From: Caminibacter pacificus
GTDB taxonomy: Bacteria; Campylobacterota; Campylobacteria; Campylobacterales; Nautiliaceae
Direction of reading: 5' to 3'
Assembly (NCBI RefSeq): GCF_003752135.1
Contig: NZ_RJVK01000002.1
Location: 186,001 to 250,000 of the forward strand
DNA length: 64,000 nt
Shown: positions 39,899 through 49,287 of the stretch, one piece after another
Layout of the letters: every line of letters starts with the position of its first letter
Numbering within the stretch: position 1 is the first letter of the stretch
Program-made: the position numbers and the translations under genes
Notes under the pieces: generated by a model
What the model saw: only the letters and a program-made list of their open reading frames with translations
The model's database searches: none
Told to the model about the DNA's origin: nothing

Positions 39899-41311
39899 TT
39901 GAATAAAATCTTAATTTTCGCAGGCGCTAAAGAATCACGCCTTTTAATACAAAAAATTTATAATAATCATCTGAATTTAGGAGAATTTCATATAATTTAC
40001 GACGATGAGGAAATAAAAGAAGGTTTTGACGAAAAAGATAATATATTTTTTTATAAAATCAATTTTTTCGCATACGAACTTTATAAACCTCTTTTATACA
40101 AAGATTTTAATAAAATCATTCTTTTCATAAAAAACAAAAATGAAGCCGAATTCGTACTAAAAAAAGTTAAAAACGTCCCTACTCCCATACTTTTCGTAAA
40201 ATTTTGGCAGGATTTCGAAGTCCCTACCCAAAACAACATAGAAATCATAGACGTCCCGGAAGTAATAACCAATAAAATCATCGACTTTTTACCGGAAGTT
40301 CCTCTTTATGCAAGAGATATAGGTCTTGGAAAAGGCGAAATTATGGAGGTGGAGGTTCCTCCTCACTCGCCTTTTATCTACAAACAAGTCAATATTTTCG
40401 ATAGATACGGCGTAAAAGTTGCGGCAATTTATAGAGACAACGCACTAAAACTGCCGGAAGAAAACACAACTATCCTACCTTATGACAAACTTATTTTGAT
40501 AGGAAACCCGGAAACTCTAAAAGATATTTTCAATCAAATAAAACAGATAAAAGGTGCTTTTCCGCAACCGTACGGAAGAAATATATATTTGATTTTGGAT
40601 ATGAAAAATATGTCAAAAGAAGATATCTCAAAACTTCTAAAATCGGCCCTTTTCTTACATAGAAAACTAAAAAACAAAAAACTAATCATAAAAATCATCA
40701 ACCCGACTCCTAAAAGTCACTCTATTTATAAACTCTACAAATTCGACAATATCGACATTACTACAGACTATTTCGAAACGGACTATAAAAAAGTATTGCT
40801 TGACGATATCAACAAATTAAGTATCGGTCTTGTCATTACTACAAATCAATTTTTCAAAAAATATTCCGAAGTCTTTTTCCAAATTAAAAAACCTATTTTA
40901 AAAGTCGGCGAAGAATCTATCAAAAAATGTGAAAAACTTTATATAATCTTAAATGAAAAATACATTACCAAAATAGCACCGACAATTTTCGATTTATCAT
41001 ATCAACTAGGGCTCAAAGCCGTGTTTTTAAACGCGGACCCGGAAAACGACAACAAACAGATAATAGAATATTTACAAACATTGGCAAAAAGTTTCAATTT
41101 CGCTCAAGTAGAATTTGAAAAACAAGAAGAAAACCCTATAACTTACTTGGCAAAAAAAGAAAACATCTGTCTTATAGACACGTTCGCAACAAAACCGAGA
41201 AATAAATTTTTACAAATAATTTCACCTAAAATAGAAGATTCGTACATTATGTTAGATAAATTTTCACAATTTTTAATACCCGTAAAGGAAGATAATGAAA
41301 GTAACGGTTAA
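39899..41311 (+). CDS. COG3400-type protein with TrkA-like/RCK_C regions
   Basis: A soluble 470-aa protein starting with TTG. The N-terminus (ILIFAGAKESRLLIQKI) looks like a nucleotide-binding fold but without a clear GxGxxG. Residues about 140-215 (RDIGLGKGEIMEVEV through LPYDKLILIGNPETL) match the RCK_C domain of potassium-channel regulators, with its NTTxLxxxDxLxLxG end. The remaining 250 residues are unassigned. The MscS channel gene two positions downstream suggests, but does not prove, a role in ion or osmotic control. Confidence 0.75.
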   Translation: MNKILIFAGAKESRLLIQKIYNNHLNLGEFHIIYDDEEIKEGFDEKDNIFFYKINFFAYELYKPLLYKDFNKIILFIKNKNEAEFVLKKVKNVPTPILFVKFWQDFEVPTQNNIEIIDVPEVITNKIIDFLPEVPLYARDIGLGKGEIMEVEVPPHSPFIYKQVNIFDRYGVKVAAIYRDNALKLPEENTTILPYDKLILIGNPETLKDIFNQIKQIKGAFPQPYGRNIYLILDMKNMSKEDISKLLKSALFLHRKLKNKKLIIKIINPTPKSHSIYKLYKFDNIDITTDYFETDYKKVLLDDINKLSIGLVITTNQFFKKYSEVFFQIKKPILKVGEESIKKCEKLYIILNEKYITKIAPTIFDLSYQLGLKAVFLNADPENDNKQIIEYLQTLAKSFNFAQVEFEKQEENPITYLAKKENICLIDTFATKPRNKFLQIISPKIEDSYIMLDKFSQFLIPVKEDNESNG

Positions 41312-42320
41312 TACACCAAATAAAACATACGACATCATAATCGACAAATTGCCGCAAATCACTATCGATTCCAAAGTCGCAATTATCACAAATCCGAAAG
41401 TCAGCGGACTTCATATTAATTATCTAACGAACAAACTAAAAGCAAAAGAGCTTCATATAATTACTCTACCTGACGGGGAAGAGTATAAAAATTGGCAAAG
41501 CATAGAGTATGCTCTTGATAGACTATTTGATGCTAAGTTTGATAGAAACTCGACTCTTATAGCGTTTGGCGGAGGTGTTATAGGAGATATGACGGGATTT
41601 GCGGCAAGCATATTTTTAAGAGGAATAAAATTCATCCAAATCCCAACGACACTTCTTGCTATGGTGGATAGCTCGGTAGGCGGCAAAACCGGTATCAATA
41701 ACAAATACGGAAAAAATTTAATCGGAAGCTTTTATCAACCCGAAGCCGTTTATATCGACACTCATTTTCTTTCAACACTTGACAAAAGAGAATTCGCAGC
41801 GGGAATGGCGGAAATTATAAAAATGGCCGTAATGTTTGACAAAGAGTTTTTCGAAAATATCAAAAAAGGAAACTTAACGCTTGAAGAGATGATTAAAAGA
41901 AGTGTGGAGTTAAAAGCCGAAGTCGTAAATCAAGACGAAAAAGAAAAAGGCATAAGAAGCGTACTAAATTACGGACACACTTTCGGGCACGTTATCGAAA
42001 ACCTGACAAACTATAAAACATATCTCCACGGAGAAGCCGTAGCTATCGGTATGATTATGGCAAACGAGCTTTCACGTGAGCTAGGATTATTAAGCGAAAA
42101 AGAAGCAAAAGAGATAAAAGAACTTTTAGAAAAACACAACCTACCTACCGATTTTAAAATAGACGATGTAGATGATTTTTACAATCACTTTTTCTTAGAC
42201 AAAAAAACGGCGGATAATAAAATCAAATTCATTATCCCCGAAAAAATAGGCCAATATAAAATCGTAAAAGATTTGGACGAAAATTTAGTAAAAAAAGTAT
42301 TAAAGAAGTTTGAGAGATGA
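41295..42320 (+). CDS. aroB: 3-dehydroquinate synthase
   Basis: AroB catalyses the second step of the shikimate pathway. LPDGEEYKNW, GGGVIGDMTGFAAS, VDSSVGGKTGIN and the metal-binding EKEKGIRSVLNYGHTFGHVIE with HGEAVAIGM are all present. The length of 341 aa is normal. The start lies inside the end of the previous gene and the stop overlaps the channel gene by 4 bp. Confidence 0.97.
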   Translation: MKVTVNTPNKTYDIIIDKLPQITIDSKVAIITNPKVSGLHINYLTNKLKAKELHIITLPDGEEYKNWQSIEYALDRLFDAKFDRNSTLIAFGGGVIGDMTGFAASIFLRGIKFIQIPTTLLAMVDSSVGGKTGINNKYGKNLIGSFYQPEAVYIDTHFLSTLDKREFAAGMAEIIKMAVMFDKEFFENIKKGNLTLEEMIKRSVELKAEVVNQDEKEKGIRSVLNYGHTFGHVIENLTNYKTYLHGEAVAIGMIMANELSRELGLLSEKEAKEIKELLEKHNLPTDFKIDDVDDFYNHFFLDKKTADNKIKFIIPEKIGQYKIVKDLDENLVKKVLKKFER

Positions 42321-43828
42321 AAAAACTATTTTTAATAGTTTTTTTTATCCTCACACTATTTGCGGCAGATAATAACACTACTGCAGAAACTAACGAAACA
42401 AACAAAACAAATACGCTACTTCACTATCAAAAAAATGAAATCATAAAAAGACTTAAACAAAACGAATTTTATATAACATATAAAGATTATCTCGATTATA
42501 AAGCCCTTCAAGAAAGAGTAGCATTACTTGAAAAAAAGGCGCGTTACAATAAAAAATACAAAAAAGAGCTTCAAAGATTAAAAACGGAACTAAAACTTCT
42601 CAAAAAAAACAACGATATTTACACATCATTAATTAAATTATCAAGTTTGCCAAAACCGCCTGAAATCAACAATCCTTTTGCAATTATCACAGGACTAAAT
42701 TATGAAAAAGAGATTCAATCGATAGTCGAAAAAAATCAAAAAGAGTATCAAATTTTCAAACAAACCCTTAATGATTTACAACGATTAAAAGAGATAGAGC
42801 AAAAACTAAAAATAAAAGATAAAGAACTCGAGCAGATGCTTCAAGATTTTAACGTTATAGACAATATTTACAAAACGAAGTTAAACACCCTCCAAGCGGA
42901 AGCGAAAATCAACATTCAAAAAGTCAATTCCCAAATCCAAAGAGAAATAAATAAATTAATCTTTTTGGCAATAACAATCGCAATAAGTTTTATAATTTTT
43001 ACACTCATAAAACTTGCAGTTAGAAAATACGTAAAAGAAGAATCGGTTTACATTACGAATAAAATACTAAACTTCATAAACTTCACCGTAATTCTTTTAA
43101 TAATAGCATTCTTTTACATCAACAACGCAACATATCTAATCACAATCTTAGGTTTTGCATCAGCCGGTATCGCAATTGCTATGAAAGACTGGTTTATGAA
43201 TATTTTCGGCTGGTTCGTTATAATGACCAGCGGAAATTTTAAAGTCGGAGACAGAGTTAAAATATACCTTCAAAACGGACAAGTAAAAATCGTAGGCGAT
43301 ATTATCGATATTTCCTTAAACAGAATCGTAATTCAAGAAGACGTAACTCTTACGACTTATCTTTACAACAGACGTGCCGGAAGAATAGTTTTCGTTCCTA
43401 ACAACGTAATTTTTACAAACCCTATTTTTAACTATACCCACCACGGTCTCTCAACCGTTTGGGACGGAATTGACATAACTATCACTTTTGATTCCAATCA
43501 CAAAAAAGCGGTCTATTTAGCAAGAGAAATTGTCAGCAAATATTCAAAAGGATATACCGACATCACAAAAAGAAGACTACAAAAACTAAAATCGGTATAT
43601 CATATCAAAAACGCAAACGTCGAGCCGAGAATTTATACTTTTATAAGCGAAAACGGAATAACAATCAGCTGCTGGTATCTTAATAACTACGCTACTCTAA
43701 ATCTAAGAAGTACGATATCGGCGGAAATTATAGACGCTTTCAATAACGCAGAAGATATAAAAATAGCATACCCTACATACAGCATAAAAATGGAAAAGAC
43801 AAACCATGAAAAATTTGATGAAGCTTAA
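42317..43828 (+). CDS. MscS-family mechanosensitive channel
   Basis: A 503-aa inner-membrane channel that relieves osmotic pressure. It begins with a signal peptide (MKKLFLIVFFILTLFAADN) and a large periplasmic coiled-coil region (about 45-215). Three helices follow, the last being the pore helix with the small-residue pattern ILGFASAGIAIAMKDWFMN. The beta domain (FKVGDRVKIYLQNGQVKIVGDI) and a C-terminal domain complete it. The long periplasmic part distinguishes it from E. coli MscS and is like larger paralogues. Confidence 0.92.
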   Translation: MKKLFLIVFFILTLFAADNNTTAETNETNKTNTLLHYQKNEIIKRLKQNEFYITYKDYLDYKALQERVALLEKKARYNKKYKKELQRLKTELKLLKKNNDIYTSLIKLSSLPKPPEINNPFAIITGLNYEKEIQSIVEKNQKEYQIFKQTLNDLQRLKEIEQKLKIKDKELEQMLQDFNVIDNIYKTKLNTLQAEAKINIQKVNSQIQREINKLIFLAITIAISFIIFTLIKLAVRKYVKEESVYITNKILNFINFTVILLIIAFFYINNATYLITILGFASAGIAIAMKDWFMNIFGWFVIMTSGNFKVGDRVKIYLQNGQVKIVGDIIDISLNRIVIQEDVTLTTYLYNRRAGRIVFVPNNVIFTNPIFNYTHHGLSTVWDGIDITITFDSNHKKAVYLAREIVSKYSKGYTDITKRRLQKLKSVYHIKNANVEPRIYTFISENGITISCWYLNNYATLNLRSTISAEIIDAFNNAEDIKIAYPTYSIKMEKTNHEKFDEA

Positions 43829-44450
43829 ATATCTTTATAAATTAAAAGAAGCGGGAGTTGAGTATTTCGAAGGTTTCGTAAGCGAAGATAAAAAAGTAGA
43901 TATGCCAAATGAACTAAAAGAACTTGAAAAAATATGTAAAAATTGCACTCTTTGCGACCTAAGTAAAACAAGAACCAACGTAGTTTTCGGAGAAGGAAAC
44001 CCTAAAGCAAAACTAATGTTTATCGGTGAAGGACCGGGGGAAATGGAAGATAAAACGGGTCGCCCTTTTGTGGGAAGAGCGGGAAAATTACTTACGAAAA
44101 TTATTGAAAATGTGTTAGAATTAACAAGAGAAGACGTCTATATCGCAAATATAGTAAAATGCAGACCGCCTAATAACCGAGTACCGAGTATAGAAGAGGC
44201 CGAAAGTTGCAAACCGTATCTTTTAAAACAGATAGAGATTATAAATCCGGAAATTTTAGTTTGTCTTGGAAAAACGGCATTTATGTATTTATTAAACGAA
44301 AATCTGCCTATTAGCAGAGTTAGAGGACAAATATTCGAATACAAAGGAAGAAAAGTGATACCGACATATCATCCAAGCTTTTTATTAAGAAATCCTTCGG
44401 CGAAAAAAGAAGCTTATAAAGACTTTTTACTTATAAAGAGTATGCTATGA
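43806..44450 (+). CDS. Family 4 uracil-DNA glycosylase (Fe-S type)
   Basis: The enzyme removes uracil from DNA. The N-terminal KICKNCTLCDLSKTRTNVVFGEG gives two of the four Fe-S cysteines, and the other two lie in VKCRPPNNRVPSIEEAESC. The uracil-binding motif is GEGPGEMEDKTGRPFVGRAG, and the second motif is PTYHPSFLLRNP. It is common in thermophiles, where cytosine deamination is fast. The ATG overlaps the channel gene by 23 bp. Confidence 0.94.
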   Translation: MKNLMKLKYLYKLKEAGVEYFEGFVSEDKKVDMPNELKELEKICKNCTLCDLSKTRTNVVFGEGNPKAKLMFIGEGPGEMEDKTGRPFVGRAGKLLTKIIENVLELTREDVYIANIVKCRPPNNRVPSIEEAESCKPYLLKQIEIINPEILVCLGKTAFMYLLNENLPISRVRGQIFEYKGRKVIPTYHPSFLLRNPSAKKEAYKDFLLIKSML

Positions 44451-45517
44451 AAAAAATAATCGCACTACTATTTACGGCAATTTTAGTATTTGCACAAACT
44501 GAAGTTATTGTCGAACCCGATAACGAACAAGTGGAAGTTTTTGACGATAATTTCGTCTCGCAAAAAGTAAGCGTAAACGTAGCGGTTGTGATAGATAAGA
44601 AAAAATTTTTCAAATTCATTCCTTCGATTATGAATTCGATAAATTCTTATTTCATATATAAAGCTTCAAACTATCACATAAAACTTTTCGATATCGACGC
44701 AAATTTATCTCAAATCACTCAAAACTACAAAGACATCGTTTATATCACTACCGATAAACAAAAAATAGAAGAATTAAAAAATTACGACGCTCATTTTTAC
44801 GTACCCACTTTCAACGCAAGCGATTTCAAAACGACAAATCAACAACCATTAGAAAACAACGAAACTACGGCAAATCCTTTCGAATATACAGAAGAAGAAA
44901 ACTCAACAAAACAACTTGATAATGTTGATTTCGGTCTTATAGATTTCAAATCCCAAGTAAATACTTTAGCCCAATATATCGATGATAATTATGCAATCGC
45001 AATAAATTCAAAAGGAACGATTCCTCAAAAACTTCTTCAATACGAAAGCGAACTTAATATAATGTTGGATACTTATGATTTCCCTAATATTCCTTATGAG
45101 AAATTAAATAATCACTATATTTTTTTCAATACCAGCGCAAGTAAAACGGCTCAAATCTTAGCCCAAATCACATACAAAAACATAGAAACCAAACTCCAAC
45201 TCGCAACTCAAATAGATTACGACCCTCTGTTAATATCAATCACTCAACCTCAAGACGTCGAAAAACTGATAATCGCAAATTCAATCTTAAATATTCCTAT
45301 CGATTTGGAAGATACCAATATGAACTTAAACAGCGATATAAGATTTAATTGGCTAAATTACGACATCAGCATACTTCTAAACAAAATTTACAACAAACAG
45401 ACAAACGACGACGAATATTATATGAACGATTTTCACGTATATATTTTCGATCATCAAATCAACTACAATACAAAACTCTACCAAATTATAAACGGCGCGT
45501 TTAAGCCTATTCAATAA
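44447..45517 (+). CDS. Exported protein of unknown function
   Basis: The 356-aa product has a signal peptide (MKKIIALLFTAILVFAQ) with a cleavage-like AQ-T and no lipobox, so it should be periplasmic. I do not recognise a domain. The mature protein is rich in Asn, Asp, Thr and Ile. It contains KVSVNVAVVIDKKKFFKF near the start and several segments of mixed alpha/beta pattern; no cysteines. It overlaps the glycosylase by 4 bp and ends the rightward run before metE. Confidence 0.7.
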   Translation: MKKIIALLFTAILVFAQTEVIVEPDNEQVEVFDDNFVSQKVSVNVAVVIDKKKFFKFIPSIMNSINSYFIYKASNYHIKLFDIDANLSQITQNYKDIVYITTDKQKIEELKNYDAHFYVPTFNASDFKTTNQQPLENNETTANPFEYTEEENSTKQLDNVDFGLIDFKSQVNTLAQYIDDNYAIAINSKGTIPQKLLQYESELNIMLDTYDFPNIPYEKLNNHYIFFNTSASKTAQILAQITYKNIETKLQLATQIDYDPLLISITQPQDVEKLIIANSILNIPIDLEDTNMNLNSDIRFNWLNYDISILLNKIYNKQTNDDEYYMNDFHVYIFDHQINYNTKLYQIINGAFKPIQ

Positions 45518-45544
45518 CCTCCTTTTTCTTTTTTTTTATTTTGG

Positions 45545-45566
45545 TATAATTCCGCTAAAAAAGGAA
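45545..45566 (+). promoter_or_regulatory. Promoter and ribosome-binding site of metE
   Basis: TATAAT at 45545-45550, ten bases, AAGGAA at 45561-45566, then ATG at 45571. The predicted leader is only about 15 bases long, so there is no space for a cobalamin or SAM riboswitch. TCCTTTTT at 45520-45527 is complementary to AAAAAGGA around the ribosome-binding site. Confidence 0.65.
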
Positions 45567-45570
45567 GCAT

Positions 45571-47829
45571 ATGGCAACTTATGTTATCGGGTTCCCGAGA
45601 ATCGGCGAACAAAGAGAGCTTAAAAAAGCACTTGAAGCGTATTGGAGCGGTAAAATCAGCCAAGATGAACTAAAACAAACTGCAAGTGACCTCAGAAAAA
45701 GACACTGGACTTATCAAAAAAATGCCGGCATCGATATGATTAGCGTTAATGATTTCAGTTTTTATGACAATATGCTTGATATGACCGTTATGTTAAATGC
45801 GGTACCTGAAAAATACAAAGATATCGACAATTGTATGGATAGATATTTCGCAATGGCAAGAGGTGATGCGAATCACAAAGCTATGGAAATGACAAAATGG
45901 TTTAACACGAACTACCACTATATCGTACCTGAACTCGATATCGATATGGATTTTAAAGCGAATATCGATAAAATCGTTTTGGAATACAATGAGGCAAAAG
46001 AACTCGGAATCGAGCCGAAAGTAAATTTAATCGGGCCGATTACATACGTAAAACTTAGCAAAATAGTAAACGGAGACGAAAAAGCAATTATCGAAAAATT
46101 GGTACCTGTTTACAAAGAAATCATCGCTAAATTAAAAGAATTAAACCCTAACGTAACTATCCAAATGGACGAACCTTATTTTGTTACGAATCCGACAAAA
46201 GAAGACCTTGAACTTCTTGAAAAAGTTTATAATGAACTTGCAAGCGATGCAAATATTTACGTTGCAACATATTTCGAACATTCAAACGAAGCAAACGAAG
46301 TACTTGCTAAAACTCCTATTAAAGGTATGTTTTTAGATTTCGTACACGGAAGTGAAAACAGCATTAAAGCGTTAGTTGACGCCGGAAAAGAAGTTGGTAT
46401 CGGAATCGTAAACGGAAGAAACGTATGGGTTAACGATATCGAAAAATCGGCTGCGTTCGTAAAAGGTCTGACTGAAGCGGTTGAGAGTGACAAAGTACAC
46501 GTAGGAAGCAGCTGTAGTTTACTTCACGTACCATACACTCTAAAATACGAAACAAAAATGGACGAAGATATTAAATCTTGGATTTCATACGCACTTGAAA
46601 AACTTGACGAAATAAGAGTTATCAACAAACTTGTAAAAAATGAAGAGCTTAGCGAATACGACAAAGAAGTACTTGAAGGCAACAAAATCGCAATAGCTAC
46701 AAGAAAAACTTCAAGCAAAATCCACGACCCGATCGTTCAAGATAGAGTAAGCAACTTAACTGAAAAAGACAAACATAGAAGTATGCCGTTTGAGGAAAGA
46801 ATCAAACTTCAACACGAAAACCTAAAATACCCTATTTTACCAACGACGACAATCGGAAGTTTCCCACAAACTCCTGAACTTAGAAAATTAAGAAGAGATT
46901 TCAAAAACGGGCTTATCAGCGAAGAAGATTACAAAGCTCAAATTAAAGAAATGATTAAAGACCTTGTAAAATTCCAAGAAGAAATCGGTCTTGACGTACT
47001 TGTACACGGTGAATTCGAGAGAAACGACATGGTTGAATATTTCGGTGAACAACTAAACGGAGTTGCGTTCTCTCAAAACGGATGGGTTCAAAGTTACGGT
47101 AGTAGATGTGTAAAACCACCTCTAATTTACGGAGATGTTTCTAGACCTAAAGATATGACGGTTGAATGGATTACATACGCTCAATCTCTAACAGAAAAAC
47201 CTATGAAAGGTATGCTAACAGGTCCTGTTACTATGCTTAACTGGTCATTCGTAAGAGACGACCAACCAAAAAGAACGACTGCATATCAAATGGCAATCGC
47301 TATTAGAGACGAAGTGGAAGCTCTTGAAGCTGCCGGAATTAAAGTAATCCAAGTTGACGAAGCGGCACTTAGAGAAGGATATCCTCTAAGAAACGAAAAA
47401 AGAGCTGAATACGAAGATTGGGCTATTACGAGCTTTAGAATTACAACAAGCAGCGTAAAACCTGAAACTCAAATTCACACTCATATGTGTTATTCTGAAT
47501 TTAGCGACATTATGGACGCTATTGAAGATATGGACGCTGACGTTATCTCTATTGAAAACGCAAGAAGTGACAACAGCCTGCTTAAAATCTTTAAAGAAAG
47601 AGGATACAAAGGCGAAATCGGACCTGGTGTATATGACATCCACAGCCCGAGAATCCCAAGCAAAGAAGAAATCGTAGAGCAAATCGAAGCAATCCTTGAA
47701 GTACTTCCGGCTGAAAAAGTTTGGATTAACCCGGATTGCGGTCTTAAAACAAGAAAATGGGAAGAAGTTAAACCAAGTCTTAAAAATATGGTTGACGCAA
47801 CTATCGAAGTTAGAAAAAAACTTCAATAA
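45571..47829 (+). CDS. metE: Cobalamin-independent methionine synthase
   Basis: MetE transfers a methyl group from 5-methyltetrahydropteroyl-triglutamate to homocysteine, using zinc. The N-terminal barrel begins GFPRIGEQRELKKALEAYW. The C-terminal barrel has TTTIGSFPQTPELRKLR, the zinc ligands in IHTHMCYSEF (His and Cys) and NPDCGLKTRKW (Cys), and SIENARSD. The length of 752 aa is typical. metK, which uses the product, is encoded 1.5 kb downstream. No vitamin B12-dependent MetH is seen in the window. Confidence 0.97.
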   Translation: MATYVIGFPRIGEQRELKKALEAYWSGKISQDELKQTASDLRKRHWTYQKNAGIDMISVNDFSFYDNMLDMTVMLNAVPEKYKDIDNCMDRYFAMARGDANHKAMEMTKWFNTNYHYIVPELDIDMDFKANIDKIVLEYNEAKELGIEPKVNLIGPITYVKLSKIVNGDEKAIIEKLVPVYKEIIAKLKELNPNVTIQMDEPYFVTNPTKEDLELLEKVYNELASDANIYVATYFEHSNEANEVLAKTPIKGMFLDFVHGSENSIKALVDAGKEVGIGIVNGRNVWVNDIEKSAAFVKGLTEAVESDKVHVGSSCSLLHVPYTLKYETKMDEDIKSWISYALEKLDEIRVINKLVKNEELSEYDKEVLEGNKIAIATRKTSSKIHDPIVQDRVSNLTEKDKHRSMPFEERIKLQHENLKYPILPTTTIGSFPQTPELRKLRRDFKNGLISEEDYKAQIKEMIKDLVKFQEEIGLDVLVHGEFERNDMVEYFGEQLNGVAFSQNGWVQSYGSRCVKPPLIYGDVSRPKDMTVEWITYAQSLTEKPMKGMLTGPVTMLNWSFVRDDQPKRTTAYQMAIAIRDEVEALEAAGIKVIQVDEAALREGYPLRNEKRAEYEDWAITSFRITTSSVKPETQIHTHMCYSEFSDIMDAIEDMDADVISIENARSDNSLLKIFKERGYKGEIGPGVYDIHSPRIPSKEEIVEQIEAILEVLPAEKVWINPDCGLKTRKWEEVKPSLKNMVDATIEVRKKLQ

Positions 47830-47836
47830 TCCCCTC

Positions 47837-47895
47837 TTTTCATCCTTCCTTTTTTGTTACAATATCTTAATCGGATTAAGGGGGAAGGATGAAAA
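47837..47895 (+). promoter_or_regulatory. Inverted repeat enclosing promoter, palindrome and ribosome-binding site
   Basis: TTTTCATCCTTCC (47837-47849) is an exact 13-bp complement of GGAAGGATGAAAA (47883-47895), which contains the ribosome-binding site and the ATG at 47889. Between the arms lie a TACAAT -10 box (47858-47863) and the palindrome CTTAATC-G-GATTAAG (47866-47880). RNA reading through from metE could fold over the start codon; RNA from the inner promoter could not, because the left arm would be missing. Confidence 0.5.
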
Positions 47896-49247
47896 AACTA
47901 CTTTTATTTTTACTAACAACCTCACTTTTCGCACTTACTACGAATAACACTTTTAGAATCACTTTTCAAAATCTCAAATTCCAAAACGAACATATGGGAT
48001 TGCTTGAAACGAGTTATCTTTTTGATTTCGGTAATTTTTATACGGGTCTTAGCGTTTATTCGGCAATAACAGGAAAAAGAGGAGGATTTTTCACAGGAGG
48101 CGTCAATTTAGGATACAAATATCCGCTTGAAAAAATCACACTTGATAGCGGACTTTTTATAGGTGGAGGCGGTGGCGGACACGCACCTCAAGGTAGCGGT
48201 CTTATGCTAAAAATCTACGCCGGAGCACTTTATCCTCTAAATAAAAATTTCAATTTAGTAGCAAATCTCAATCATATTAAATTCAAAGACGGAGAGATAG
48301 ACTCCACACAGCTCGCTTTAGGGGTTGATTATAATTTTCAAGACGTATATTTTCTAAAACCATTTAACGGCTACGGATATTTTTCAAAAGAGAGGGTCTT
48401 TTTTTCTCCTTTCGTACTTGAATATATTCCTTTTGATTCGAAAACCACCGCCCGAACAAAACAAAAACGTTTTTCTTTAATAGGCGCCGAAATTGGAAAA
48501 TATAAAAACGAAAATACGTTTTATTTTATCTCTACGGGCGGTGCGTTTAGAGGAGAGAGCGACGGATACGCGGAATTTTTATTCGGAATGGGGAAAAAAT
48601 TTCCTTTTCTAACTTTAAAAGCATCTCTTGGAGCCGGAGGCGGTGGTGAAGTCGATACCAAAGGCGGAGCTATTTATAAAATAGAAGCTCAAAAAAATAT
48701 CTCTTTTTTAAATATTTCCGCAGGATATATGGGAAGCTTCGGCGGAGTTAAAGCTTATTATTTAAAAGCCGCAATAAATAAAAACTTTAATTTCGCAAGT
48801 GTAGGAGAAAAATATTTAAAAATTGAAACGAAAAAATTCAGAATTTCTCTATATAGCGAATCGTATCTGCCATCAAATACGATAAGAAAAGACGACGATT
48901 CAAAAAGACTTGACGTTATGAACGTGGATTTGGGATATTTTATCGATGAAAATTATTACGCTTTTATAAACGCGGCAAGCGCATATAACGGAGGAAGCGG
49001 AGGATATGCCGTAGGAATGTTCGGAGTAGGATATGAAAAAAACTTTTTTGCAAAAATTGCCGTAGGAGCCGCGGGAGGTGGAAGAGTGGATGTAGGCGGA
49101 GGGCTTTTGGCAAAAGCGATTATAGGGTATAAATTTAAAAACTTTTCAATCGGTATCGGCAGAATCAAAGCGTTTGAGGGAAGACTTGATACGACTATTC
49201 TTGATATAGGAATCGATTTTGATTTTTATAAAGGAATAGTTGAGTAA
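47889..49247 (+). CDS. Envelope protein with three glycine-rich repeats
   Basis: A 452-aa protein with a signal peptide ([15 protein letters not shown]). The mature part has three related units of about 130 residues. Each has alternating beta-strand patterns with a glycine cluster followed by strands ending in -[18 protein letters not shown] (92-104), [13 protein letters not shown] (248-260) and [13 protein letters not shown] (393-405). Each unit is preceded by a YxG/GG turn such as [18 protein letters not shown]. This looks like an outer-membrane barrel or a beta-rich surface protein. No family is recognised. It lies between metE and metK with its own promoter. Confidence 0.75.
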   Translation: MKKLLLFLLTTSLFALTTNNTFRITFQNLKFQNEHMGLLETSYLFDFGNFYTGLSVYSAITGKRGGFFTGGVNLGYKYPLEKITLDSGLFIGGGGGGHAPQGSGLMLKIYAGALYPLNKNFNLVANLNHIKFKDGEIDSTQLALGVDYNFQDVYFLKPFNGYGYFSKERVFFSPFVLEYIPFDSKTTARTKQKRFSLIGAEIGKYKNENTFYFISTGGAFRGESDGYAEFLFGMGKKFPFLTLKASLGAGGGGEVDTKGGAIYKIEAQKNISFLNISAGYMGSFGGVKAYYLKAAINKNFNFASVGEKYLKIETKKFRISLYSESYLPSNTIRKDDDSKRLDVMNVDLGYFIDENYYAFINAASAYNGGSGGYAVGMFGVGYEKNFFAKIAVGAAGGGRVDVGGGLLAKAIIGYKFKNFSIGIGRIKAFEGRLDTTILDIGIDFDFYKGIVE

Positions 49248-49287
49248 TCAATATGATATACTTCTAAAAATCTTTCAAGGAGAATTA

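Noticed and set aside
45518-45570. Riboswitch upstream of metE
   Set aside because: The promoter leaves a leader of about 15 bases; no cobalamin or SAM aptamer can fit. The gap before metK is also too small.
47386-47826. Leftward open frame of 146 codons inside metE
   Set aside because: It lies wholly within metE on the other strand, has no ribosome-binding site and no recognisable protein pattern.
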